IMG/VR virus record: IMGVR_UViG_3300030002_000762
Coordinates: 1 to 23,623 of that record
Direction: 5' to 3' (one strand)
Length of the DNA: 23,623 nucleotides
Source of the DNA: a virus
Of this stretch, positions 14,630 through 21,649 are shown piece by piece (the first letter of the stretch is position 1; the number at the start of each line of letters is the position of its first letter). Position numbers and translations under genes: made by a program. The notes below the pieces were generated by a model, which made no database searches, was not told where the DNA came from, and was given only the letters and a program-made list of their open reading frames with translations.

Positions 14630-15853
14630 ATGACTCAGCCAGTAAAGCTCTTCGTAAATGCGTCAAATACAAATTCAGCGTCAGGTACGGATGTCGGTAG
14701 CCTCTTGGTTGACAAGTCCTACTTGCTGGATGTTTACCCGTCGTTGGTACCGTGGATCAAAGCCCCTGCCCTGTGGCTGTGGGGCTATAACATCAACTAT
14801 CAACTTGGCGATAATACGGCAGTCACCAAGAGCTCTCCAGTTCAAACCGTTGCTGGTGGCGCCAATTGGCAACAAGTAGCATGTGGCTACTACCATACTG
14901 CAGCCATCAAAACTGACGGCACTCTATGGGTGTGGGGATTCAGCATGAACGGAGGTATTGGCGATAACACTATGCTCACCAGAGCCTCACCAGTTCAGAC
15001 TATAGCTGGAGGAACCAACTGGGCTCAGGTAGCTGTCGGGAATAGGCAAACGGCAGCCATAAAGAACGATGGATCCTTGTGGCTGTGGGGTGGGGACGCC
15101 TATGGCCAGCTAGGTGACAATACTAGAGTAGACAAATCATCTCCAGTTCAAACGGTTGCCGGTGGCAATAATTGGAAACAAGTCTCAGCTGGCTACGGTC
15201 ACACGGCTGCGATTAAGACAGATGGAACTCTTTGGGCTTGGGGTTGGAATCCCTACGGCCAACTTGGAGACAACACCAGAGTCAGCAAGAGCTCGCCAGT
15301 TCAAACTATTGCCGGTGGAACGAACTGGGCTCAGGTAGCATGCGGACAGTATAGTACTGTAGCTGTCAAGACTGATGGTTCTTTATGGACTTGGGGAAAC
15401 AATAGTAACGGCGAGCTCGGAGATAACGCCATAAGCGTCCCTAAGAGCTCTCCAGTACAAACTGTCGCAGGAGGCAACAACTGGAAACAAGTTGCCTTCA
15501 GTCCAGCTGGCTACCACGTAGCAGCCATCAAGACCGATGGCACTCTTTGGACGTGGGGAAATAATGTCTATGGCAATCTAGGTCAAGGTACCATAGTTAA
15601 CGGTGCCTCTCCTGCGCAAACAGTAGCCGGTGGAAACAACTGGAAATCGGTAGCATGTGGCTCTTCTCACACGGCGGCTGTCAAGACTGATGGATCCTTG
15701 TGGACATGGGGTAGAGACACTTATGGCCAACTCGGAGACAACACCAGAGTCCATAAAAGCTCACCAGTTCAAACCATTGCTGGTGGCACCAATTGGAAAG
15801 CTGTGGCAGGTGGATACAACTATACGGCAGCAATCTCCGATTCAAACTTCTGA
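14630..15853 (+). CDS. RCC1-repeat seven-bladed beta-propeller protein 3, 407 aa
   Basis: Third paralogue. Two adjacent ATGs exist (14627 and 14630); 14630 is preferred because AAGGA (14619-14623) is then 6 bases away. The N-terminal segment is longer and different (about 45 residues, with SGTDVGSLLVDKSYLLDVYP) but keeps a short core that can be aligned to those of the other copies. Seven LWxWG cores follow (ALWLWG, TLWVWG, SLWLWG, TLWAWG, SLWTWG, TLWTWG, SLWTWG). Blade 5 carries a small insert (NAISVPKSSP), and the next interval has FSPAGYHVAAIK. Same inferred role as the other propellers, but the different N-terminus suggests a different attachment partner or site. Confidence 0.88.
   Translation: MTQPVKLFVNASNTNSASGTDVGSLLVDKSYLLDVYPSLVPWIKAPALWLWGYNINYQLGDNTAVTKSSPVQTVAGGANWQQVACGYYHTAAIKTDGTLWVWGFSMNGGIGDNTMLTRASPVQTIAGGTNWAQVAVGNRQTAAIKNDGSLWLWGGDAYGQLGDNTRVDKSSPVQTVAGGNNWKQVSAGYGHTAAIKTDGTLWAWGWNPYGQLGDNTRVSKSSPVQTIAGGTNWAQVACGQYSTVAVKTDGSLWTWGNNSNGELGDNAISVPKSSPVQTVAGGNNWKQVAFSPAGYHVAAIKTDGTLWTWGNNVYGNLGQGTIVNGASPAQTVAGGNNWKSVACGSSHTAAVKTDGSLWTWGRDTYGQLGDNTRVHKSSPVQTIAGGTNWKAVAGGYNYTAAISDSNF
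15113..15175 (+). repeat. 63-bp block shared between RCC1 genes 2 and 3 (copy B)
   Basis: Partner of 13314-13376 with one base difference. It lies in the third blade of RCC1 gene 3, whereas copy A lies in the fourth blade of gene 2, so the exchange was not between equivalent positions. Confidence 0.85.
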
Positions 15854-15860
15854 CATTCCT

Positions 15861-16361
15861 ATGGCTACTCAAACTCTTATTCATGCAAAACACTTCGTTG
15901 CCCCTAACCTCCTTCAAGTTGTGCAGGATCTTGTGTTTCTCGAGAACCAGCTTGGGATGGAGGTCAAGGACTTCGAGTACATAAGCCCACAAGCTTCTGA
16001 GCAGATCAAGTCGTTGCTTGAAGGCTTTGAACCTTCGTCGTCGGTCTTCCGTAAGCCCCACCCCTTCATTCACTTTGAAGACTGCTCGGAAGATAATCAG
16101 TGGTTGGTTGTGGCCGCATTAGACTACGTGGTGTTTCGTACCTGGAGACATCTCGAGACCGGCTTTACGTCAGCATTGGAAGTTCCTGACGTGACGACGT
16201 TTATCTCTGAGTGCTTCAAGCCTTCAAGTTGGGCAGTCGTGAACACTGTTATTGTATCACCCGGAGACTGCCTGTGTTTTCGTCCGTGGGAGTTTCATTC
16301 TATCGAGACTTCTGGCATCGTGCATATGTTCTATACGAGGAAGCATAATGTTCAAAACTAA
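15861..16361 (+). CDS. Double-stranded beta-helix protein, possible Fe/2-oxoglutarate oxygenase or cupin-like, 166 aa
   Basis: The start is ATG 15861, 8 bases after the RCC1 gene 3 stop. An H-x-E pair (H71, E73 in PFIHFEDCSEDNQW) is followed by a WLVVAALDYVVFRTWRHLETG strand region. A distal H146 lies in VSPGDCLCFRPWEFHSIET, and R160 lies in the final strand. This is the order of an H-x-D/E...H metal triad with a late Arg, as in 2-oxoglutarate/Fe(II) oxygenases. The PGD...H stretch also resembles cupins. The activity is unproven; it may be a degenerate, non-catalytic member. The gene overlaps the start of RCC1 gene 4 by 14 bases, so it is tightly coupled to the propeller genes. If active, it might hydroxylate a neighbouring virion protein. 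Confidence 0.6.
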   Translation: MATQTLIHAKHFVAPNLLQVVQDLVFLENQLGMEVKDFEYISPQASEQIKSLLEGFEPSSSVFRKPHPFIHFEDCSEDNQWLVVAALDYVVFRTWRHLETGFTSALEVPDVTTFISECFKPSSWAVVNTVIVSPGDCLCFRPWEFHSIETSGIVHMFYTRKHNVQN

Positions 16362-17499
16362 TAGCGGTACCCAGACACTAGACTCTCTGTTCGTCCGAAA
16401 AGACGCACTGCTCTCCGTGGGAAGTCTGTGGCTATGGGGACAGAACTCGATGGGTCAGCTCGGAGATAACACATCATCAGCCAACAAGAGCTCTCCAGTT
16501 CAAACAGTAGCAGGTGGAAATAATTGGAAAACGCTCACAGATAATGGGTCAACCACTATGGCAGCCATTAAGAATGATGGCTCGCTGTGGCTGTGGGGTA
16601 GCGGCAACCAAGGCCAGATCGGAGATAACAATCTAGTCTCTAGGAGCTCTCCGGTTCAAACTATCTGCCAAGGAACCAACTGGAAACAGGTATCATGTGG
16701 ATACAACCACACGGCAGCTGTAAAGACTGACGGCTCCTTGTGGTTGTGGGGTGGGGATAACTACGGTCAGCTTGGAGACAATACTACTGCTATTAAGGTG
16801 TCTCCAGTTCAAACTATCGCAGGTGGAAATAATTGGGCTCAGGTGTCATGTGGCAGAGGCAGTACGGCAGCCATAAAAACAGATGGTTCTCTATGGGCTT
16901 GGGGTAACAATCGATTCGGTCAGCTCGGAGACAACACTGCCAACAACAACAAGAGCTCTCCAGTGCAAACTATCGCTGGTGGCAATAACTGGGCTCAAGT
17001 AGCGTGTGGTTACGGTGCGGCTGCCATCAAGACTGATGGTTCTCTGTGGCTATGGGGCTATAATTATTATGGCCAACTCGGGGATGGTACAACCCTTAAC
17101 AAGAGCTCGCCAGTGCAAACTATTGCTGGTGGAAACAACTGGAAACGGGTATCCGTTAGTACTACTAATGCTATGGCTATAAAAACTGATGGGTCTTTGT
17201 GGACTTGGGGCTTTAATTATTATGGCCAACTCGGGGATGGTACAACCCTTAACAAGAGCTCGCCAGTGCAAACTATTGCTGGTGGAAACAACTGGAAACA
17301 AGCATCTTTAGGTACGTTGACGCAGCATACTGCTGCCATAAAAACAGATGGTTCTCTGTGGCTATGGGGTCAGAACACTGACGGCCAGCTCGGAGATGGC
17401 ACTGTCGCAACAAAGAGCTCTCCAGTTCAGACCATAGTAGGTGGCACCAACTGGAAGTCCGTAGCCGGTGGTGGGTCTCACATTGCAGCGCTAAAGTAG
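16348..17499 (+). CDS. RCC1-repeat seven-bladed beta-propeller protein 4, 383 aa
   Basis: ATG 16348 is chosen because GAGGAAG sits just upstream; it overlaps the end of the previous gene by 14 bases. A longer in-frame opening exists from 16252 but has no ribosome site. The N-terminal tag is short (SGTQTLDSLFVRKDALLSVG), followed by seven LWxWG cores (SLWLWG three times, SLWAWG, SLWLWG, SLWTWG, SLWLWG). Blades 5 and 6 share an 86-base exact repeat. The second blade interval has lost the usual SVACGY pattern (TLTDNGSTTMAAIK). Same inferred receptor-binding or virion-surface role as the other three. It closes the recognition block before the modification genes. Confidence 0.88.
   Translation: MFKTNSGTQTLDSLFVRKDALLSVGSLWLWGQNSMGQLGDNTSSANKSSPVQTVAGGNNWKTLTDNGSTTMAAIKNDGSLWLWGSGNQGQIGDNNLVSRSSPVQTICQGTNWKQVSCGYNHTAAVKTDGSLWLWGGDNYGQLGDNTTAIKVSPVQTIAGGNNWAQVSCGRGSTAAIKTDGSLWAWGNNRFGQLGDNTANNNKSSPVQTIAGGNNWAQVACGYGAAAIKTDGSLWLWGYNYYGQLGDGTTLNKSSPVQTIAGGNNWKRVSVSTTNAMAIKTDGSLWTWGFNYYGQLGDGTTLNKSSPVQTIAGGNNWKQASLGTLTQHTAAIKTDGSLWLWGQNTDGQLGDGTVATKSSPVQTIVGGTNWKSVAGGGSHIAALK
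17061..17146 (+). repeat. 86-bp exact direct repeat in RCC1 gene 4, copy 1
   Basis: Identical to 17214-17299 at an offset of 153 bases (51 codons, one blade), with mismatches on both sides. It covers the YYGQLGD turn through GGNNWK. Identity at every synonymous position marks a very recent duplication or conversion. Confidence 0.9.
17214..17299 (+). repeat. 86-bp exact direct repeat in RCC1 gene 4, copy 2
   Basis: Second copy of the 17061-17146 block, one blade downstream. The intervening parts of the two blades differ, so only part of the blade was copied. Confidence 0.9.
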
Positions 17500-17543
17500 C
17501 AACACTGTAAATAGGAAGACATCAATCACAAGGAGTTTCACAG

Positions 17544-18326
17544 ATGTCTTTCAATCAACAGTACTACTTCATTTCAGGATTGCCTAGAGCTGGTACCACT
17601 TTGCTCTCTGCAATCCTGAACCAGAATCCGAGGTTCCAAGCCTCGATCTCCGGGCCCCTAGCAAGGTTCGCCCGTGCCATCATTGACCAGTCCTCGGCAA
17701 TGTCCGGCTATCGCTATCAGTGTCCTGCTGAGAAGCGCGAATCCATTATTCATGGCATCTTCAACAACTACTACGACGACCTGAGCAAGGAAGTATTCTT
17801 TGACACTAATCGCGGCTGGTCGCTTATGCTGCCGATGCTTAAGAAGTTGTATCCATACACCAAGGTGCTCGTCTGCGTCCGAGACATCAACTGGGTGCTC
17901 GACAGTTTTGAATCTCTGTACCGCAAGAACCCGATGGACAAGCAGCTGATGATCCCTGACGAGTTCTCTGCCACCGTGTATTCGCGCTGCGACTACCTGA
18001 TGCACACCGATGCAACAGTCGGCTTTGCCTACATGGGGTTGAAGGAAGCGATCACTTCCAAAGAGAAGAACATGCTCATGCTTGTTGAGTACGAGCAGCT
18101 GTGCAAGCACCCTGAAGGTATGATGAAGGCGATCTACAACTTCATCGGTCAACCGTTGTTTGCTCATGACTTCAACAACGTTGAGTACTCCAACGACGAG
18201 TTCGATGCCGACGTGAATGTGAAAGGACTGCACACTACGCGCAAGGAAGTGTCGTTCATTCAACGCGAGATGATCCTCCCTCCGGACATCCAGCACAAGT
18301 TCGCAGGTATGGAAGTGTGGCGATAA
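17544..18326 (+). CDS. Sulfotransferase, PAPS-dependent, 260 aa
   Basis: Transfers a sulfuryl group from PAPS to a hydroxyl or amine on an unknown acceptor. The 5'-phosphosulfate loop is GLPRAGTT at residues 12-19. The 3'-phosphate site is KVLVCVRDINWVLDSF near 107-122, with R113 and S121 as the expected phosphate contacts. Length and fold order fit the P-loop sulfotransferase family. There is no signal peptide, so it acts in the cytoplasm. AAGGAG lies 9 bases before the ATG. Its TAA overlaps the ATG of the APS-kinase-like gene by one base, so donor synthesis and transfer are translationally coupled. The acceptor cannot be deduced from sequence; LPS, capsule, a virion protein or a small metabolite are options. 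Confidence 0.85.
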   Translation: MSFNQQYYFISGLPRAGTTLLSAILNQNPRFQASISGPLARFARAIIDQSSAMSGYRYQCPAEKRESIIHGIFNNYYDDLSKEVFFDTNRGWSLMLPMLKKLYPYTKVLVCVRDINWVLDSFESLYRKNPMDKQLMIPDEFSATVYSRCDYLMHTDATVGFAYMGLKEAITSKEKNMLMLVEYEQLCKHPEGMMKAIYNFIGQPLFAHDFNNVEYSNDEFDADVNVKGLHTTRKEVSFIQREMILPPDIQHKFAGMEVWR

Positions 18327-19003
18327 TGAAATCTATAGTCATCCTCGTAATGGGTCTTCCTGATTCGGGCAAGTCTAATTTCTCTGGAAGACTACGCACT
18401 AAGCTCAACGAGTTCTGCAAAGCCACGTGGATCAACGCAGATGCAGTGCGGGCTGAATACAACGACTGGGACTTCAGCACAGAGGGCAGAGCTCGGCAAG
18501 CCTCACGTATGAAGGGACTTGCAGCTAGAGCCGTCACTGATCTTGATGCCGAGGTTGTAATCCTTGACTTCGTGTGTCCCATCCCTGCCTTCCGTGAAGT
18601 CGTCGATCCCGACATTATTGTTTTCATGGACACGAAGGAAGATTGCGTCTACGAAGACACCAAGCGCATGTTCATCCCACCCGACTTAGGCTCAGAGCGT
18701 ATCCGCTGCCTACCTATAAAGGTTGAGAACTTTGATGTCTTTACTTCTGCACTGCACGAAGTAGCTGACGAGGCCGCAAGGCTGCTAGGCAAGACAGAGA
18801 AGAACCGGCTGCTGCATAAGGGTTCGCACCTGCGATCAATAGTCAAAGGCTTCACCTATCGATGCCTTGGATCACTGACCACAATGGGTATCAGTTTCCT
18901 CTTTACGCGGAGTGTTCCGATCACATTGAGCATCACGGGGATGGAGGTCATGTGCAAAGTGTTCATCTACTATCTTCACGAGAGGGTATGGAATAAGATA
19001 TGA
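18326..19003 (+). CDS. APS-kinase-like protein fused to DUF2061 membrane domain, 225 aa
   Basis: Residues 1-about 155 are a P-loop kinase of the adenylylsulfate kinase type. They show GLPDSGKS at 10-17, an INADAVR stretch at 36-42, DWDFSTEGRARQASRM at 47-62 and the strand DIIVFMDTKEDC. APS kinase phosphorylates adenylyl sulfate to PAPS, the donor for the sulfotransferase encoded just upstream. Residues about 165-225 match DUF2061, a small two-helix membrane domain: SIVKGFTYRCLGSLTTMGIS, then VMCKVFIYYLHERVWNKI. This would tether the kinase to the inner membrane. ATG 18326 is part of a TAATG overlap; an in-frame GTG at 18317 would add three residues. Specificity for APS rather than another small molecule is inferred. 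Confidence 0.8.
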   Translation: MKSIVILVMGLPDSGKSNFSGRLRTKLNEFCKATWINADAVRAEYNDWDFSTEGRARQASRMKGLAARAVTDLDAEVVILDFVCPIPAFREVVDPDIIVFMDTKEDCVYEDTKRMFIPPDLGSERIRCLPIKVENFDVFTSALHEVADEAARLLGKTEKNRLLHKGSHLRSIVKGFTYRCLGSLTTMGISFLFTRSVPITLSITGMEVMCKVFIYYLHERVWNKI

Positions 19004-19353
19004 GCCTGAAAGAATGCGGTGCTTGCAACAAATGCTGCTCGGGTGTGTTGGTCGGAAGTGCTTATGGCAATCCGTTCAATCCATCCAAGCCCTGCATCTT
19101 TCTTGTCGAGAATAAGTGCTGCATCTATGCAACTCGACCGGAGACATGCAGGACGTATCAGTGTGCGTGGTCTCAGAATTTGTTTAACGGGTTACGCAGG
19201 CCTGACCAATCCAACATCCTTGTGTCTGTTGAAAACAAGGACGGCAAGCAGCTCCTTCGATGCACGAAGCTTGGCGACACTGACAAAGCCGAAGTTGCCT
19301 ATTTGAACAAGTGGGCATTGACCAACAAAACTATCTGCATATGGGTGAATTGA
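19000..19353 (+). CDS. YkgJ-type zinc/iron-chelating cysteine-cluster protein, 117 aa
   Basis: The cysteine pattern defines it: C6-x2-C9-x2-CC12-13, then C32, CC40-41, and IYATRPETCRTYQC with C50 and C55. This is the pattern of the putative zinc- or iron-chelating YkgJ family. The metal, probably an iron-sulfur or zinc centre, and the reaction are unknown. The C-terminal half is a short beta region with more cysteines or hydrophobics (LLRCTKLG, TICIWVN). Its ATG overlaps the kinase stop (ATGA at 19000-19003). YkgJ proteins often sit in modification operons, which fits the methyltransferase and glycosyltransferase downstream. Confidence 0.8.
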   Translation: MSLKECGACNKCCSGVLVGSAYGNPFNPSKPCIFLVENKCCIYATRPETCRTYQCAWSQNLFNGLRRPDQSNILVSVENKDGKQLLRCTKLGDTDKAEVAYLNKWALTNKTICIWVN

Positions 19354-19354
19354 T

Positions 19355-19945
19355 ATGGTATCTCTGATGGACCTAAAATCCCTTCCTTCCGCTAACGATA
19401 AACTGAAACTCAACATCGGTGGCGGACTGAAACGCTACGAAGGTTTTATCAATGTTGACTTTGACGAACTGACGAAGCCGGACATCGTGCATAACCTCGA
19501 GACCGATACGTTCCCTCTGCCTGATTCGTCGGTGGCCGAAGTTCGCGCATTTCATATCCTGGAACACATCGGGCAAGGTTTCTTCCACCTGATGAAAGAG
19601 CTGTATCGTGTTTGCGATAACGGTGCATTGATCGACATTCAGGTACCTCACCATCGCAGTGAGATCTTCTATGGGGACGCCTCCCATGTGCGGCCGATCA
19701 CGGTAGAGATGCTTCGGCAGTTCTCGAAGTCCTACAACGACTATCATGTCGATCAGTTCAAATCTTCAATGGGCTTTGGCAATCGACTGGGAGTTGATTT
19801 CGAGATTCTGGAATTTTCGTTCATCCCAGAAGACATTTGGAAAGAACGCTTCCAGAGTATGTCGCCGGAGCAGATCGTTGAAGTGTCTCGCAACTTCAAC
19901 AACGTCTACGGAGAGACACACGTTAAGCTGGTGGTGAAGAAATGA
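19355..19945 (+). CDS. Class I SAM-dependent methyltransferase, 196 aa
   Basis: Motif I is LNIGGG at residues 19-24, followed by GFINVDFDEL with the ribose-binding acidic residue D35. FPLPDSSVAEVRAFHILEHI contains the LEH signature seen in Methyltransf_11-like enzymes acting on small molecules, sugars or lipids. FFHLMKELYRVCDNGALIDI follows as the post-motif helix and strand. There is no DNA-methylase catalytic motif (no DPPY or PC), so it is not a restriction-type enzyme. The start lies just after the YkgJ-type stop, and its end overlaps the next gene by four bases. Its likely substrate is a sugar or surface molecule handled by the same operon. Confidence 0.82.
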   Translation: MVSLMDLKSLPSANDKLKLNIGGGLKRYEGFINVDFDELTKPDIVHNLETDTFPLPDSSVAEVRAFHILEHIGQGFFHLMKELYRVCDNGALIDIQVPHHRSEIFYGDASHVRPITVEMLRQFSKSYNDYHVDQFKSSMGFGNRLGVDFEILEFSFIPEDIWKERFQSMSPEQIVEVSRNFNNVYGETHVKLVVKK

Positions 19946-21327
19946 GTCTAGAGCAAGTAACTCAATCGTTATACAAGCTCAAAGAGAAACCTCTTGCCAT
20001 TCAAGTACTGAACGCGTTCGCCAAGCAGGCGTACCTGTGGCCTGAGTACGACGATCTCGCTAAATGCTTCTTCAAGCTCAAAGAGTACAAGGACGCAATC
20101 AAGTACTCCGAACTGGCCTTGACTACGGCATACACGATGGAGCGTAGTTGGGCGGCTCGTGCTAACCTTATCAATGTCCTCAATCACGCCAACTATCCGG
20201 AAGAGGCATTGTTCCATATTGCCAATCAGGAACGGCTTATTCCTGAGGACCAAGACACAAGACTCGAGAAGGCGTTCTCCTACTTCCTGATGAATGATCG
20301 GGATAAGGCTGAATCCATCCTGCTCAGTGAGTTGGAGCGCGATGACCTCACGACGGAAGTTCAAACGAAGATCCTCTTCAACCTTGGGACGTATTGCCTC
20401 TGGCGTGACGAGTTCCAAAAGGGTCTGAGTTTGTTCTTGCATAAGGGTCAGGAGCTGGACTACTGGCGGAAGGCAAAGTTACCATTCAAGTTTTGGGATG
20501 GGGGCATCAAGCCTGGATCGTCGATCGTCTTGTACGCAGAGGCTGGTATTGGTGACGAGATCATCAATGTGCGTTTCATGCAGACGCTTTCCGATTTGGG
20601 CATGGAACCTATTTGGTTCACGGATCGCAAAGACATGGTTGAGATCTTCAACGCCAACGGCTTCAAGGCTACCTCGGACATCAAAGTCATCCAGAGCATG
20701 GCATCAAAGGATCCATCCTTGTTGTGGACGTACCCTATGAGCTTGCCGGTCTATCTTGACCTTCAGTACAAGAACCTATGGTATGCTCCATACCTGAAGC
20801 CCTTGGAGAAGTACTGGGGTACGGCTGTATGTCTTGTGGACGAGCATGTGAAAGAAGATGCACCCAACAAGAAGTACAAGATCGGTTTGCGGTGGGCGGG
20901 CAATCCTGAATATGACCATGACTTGCATAGGTCGGTTGAGTTGAACGACATCCTTGATACTTTGATTGACACTGATGCAGAGTTGTACTCGTTACAGAAA
21001 GACTCGGCGGTCGACGACCTGATAAATAGTCGACTGAAGGTTGAGGAGCTAGGCACCAAGCTTGATTCGTTTGGCTTGACCCTGTCAGTAATCAACGAAT
21101 TGGACCTAGTCATCACTACGTGCACTTCTGTGGCTCATGCTGCTGCAGCCATGGGTAAGCGCGTATGTATTTTCGTGCCGATCAGTGCCTACTACACGTG
21201 GAGCCACTCAATGGCGCAAAGCCCATGGTACGGAGATAACGTCACAATACTCCGGCAGACGAAACCTCGAGACTGGACGGAAGCAATGTTGCAACTCAGA
21301 AAGATCTTGGCAGCAGAATTTGCATAA
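19942..21327 (+). CDS. TPR-glycosyltransferase fusion, 461 aa
   Basis: The N-terminal about 175 residues are helical TPR-like repeats (AIKYSELALTTAYTMERSWA, then a LFNLGTYCLWRDEFQKGLSL unit). A C-terminal GT-B-type glycosyltransferase follows. Its marks are a WDGG...VLYAEAGIGDEIINVRF segment near 185-212, IGLRWAGNPEYDHDLHRS at 314-331, ELYSLQKD at 347-354 and ELDLVITTCTSVAHAAAAMG at 386-405. An SPWYGDNVTILRQ-like end completes it. These are the landmarks of the bacterial TPR-glycosyltransferases related to O-GlcNAc transferase and GT9/GT41 enzymes. The TPR part normally holds the acceptor. It overlaps the methyltransferase by ATGA and is the last gene before the terminator at 21351. Confidence 0.85.
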   Translation: MSLEQVTQSLYKLKEKPLAIQVLNAFAKQAYLWPEYDDLAKCFFKLKEYKDAIKYSELALTTAYTMERSWAARANLINVLNHANYPEEALFHIANQERLIPEDQDTRLEKAFSYFLMNDRDKAESILLSELERDDLTTEVQTKILFNLGTYCLWRDEFQKGLSLFLHKGQELDYWRKAKLPFKFWDGGIKPGSSIVLYAEAGIGDEIINVRFMQTLSDLGMEPIWFTDRKDMVEIFNANGFKATSDIKVIQSMASKDPSLLWTYPMSLPVYLDLQYKNLWYAPYLKPLEKYWGTAVCLVDEHVKEDAPNKKYKIGLRWAGNPEYDHDLHRSVELNDILDTLIDTDAELYSLQKDSAVDDLINSRLKVEELGTKLDSFGLTLSVINELDLVITTCTSVAHAAAAMGKRVCIFVPISAYYTWSHSMAQSPWYGDNVTILRQTKPRDWTEAMLQLRKILAAEFA

Positions 21328-21350
21328 GCGTCACGAAGCGCAGACGTGAG

Positions 21351-21388
21351 AGAGGGCGGTAAGGAATCTAATCCTTACCGCCCTCTTT
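21351..21388 (+). terminator. Strong hairpin terminator between convergent operons
   Basis: A perfect 15-bp stem, AGAGGGCGGTAAGGA (21351-21365) with TCCTTACCGCCCTCT (21372-21386), has a 6-base loop. Only a short TT follows on the plus strand and no T tract lies on the minus side. Its position between two converging operons suggests it serves both directions. Confidence 0.8.
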
Positions 21389-21406
21389 GCATTGGTGCTT
21401 CAATGC

Positions 21407-21649
21407 CTAACTATTAGCTGCCCTTGCGGGCGTGCGGTTGGGTGGCAAAAGGTCTGGATCTCGCACATAAGTGGCAAGCACCGAGAAGTACTTAACCGGA
21501 TCATCTCCAGCCAGCTCAGGGTAGGCGCCACAGTACTCTATCCACGCCAATGCCGTTTCGTAGCGACGCATCCTTTCCTTGATGGCGGCAAGCTCATGGA
21601 TCTTGGCGACGCATGCTTCGTGTATCTCAGGGTTTTGGCTCCAAGGCAT
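21407..21649 (-). CDS. Hypothetical protein, 80 aa
   Basis: Not recognised. It is the last gene of the leftward operon. ATG 21649 shares its A with the stop of the upstream gene (TGATG); a GTG one codon earlier at 21652 is possible. The protein is helical, with an Arg/Glu-rich middle (KIHELAAIKERMRRYETALA), an IEYCGAYPELAG segment and a disordered Pro/Ala tail. No membrane part, signal or motif is visible. Its coupling to the DUF3164 gene suggests a shared role in early phage functions. Confidence 0.65.
   Translation of the reverse strand: MPWSQNPEIHEACVAKIHELAAIKERMRRYETALAWIEYCGAYPELAGDDPVKYFSVLATYVRDPDLLPPNRTPARAANS

Noticed and set aside
16252-16347. 32-residue N-terminal extension of RCC1 protein 4
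   Set aside because: It lies within the oxygenase-like gene in another frame and has no ribosome site, whereas GAGGAAG precedes ATG 16348.
11570-17499. CRISPR array or diversity-generating retroelement as an explanation of the repeats
   Set aside because: The repeats are in-frame coding blades about 150 bases long with variable content; there are no short palindromic repeats with spacers, no reverse transcriptase and no adenine-directed template/variable pair in the window.
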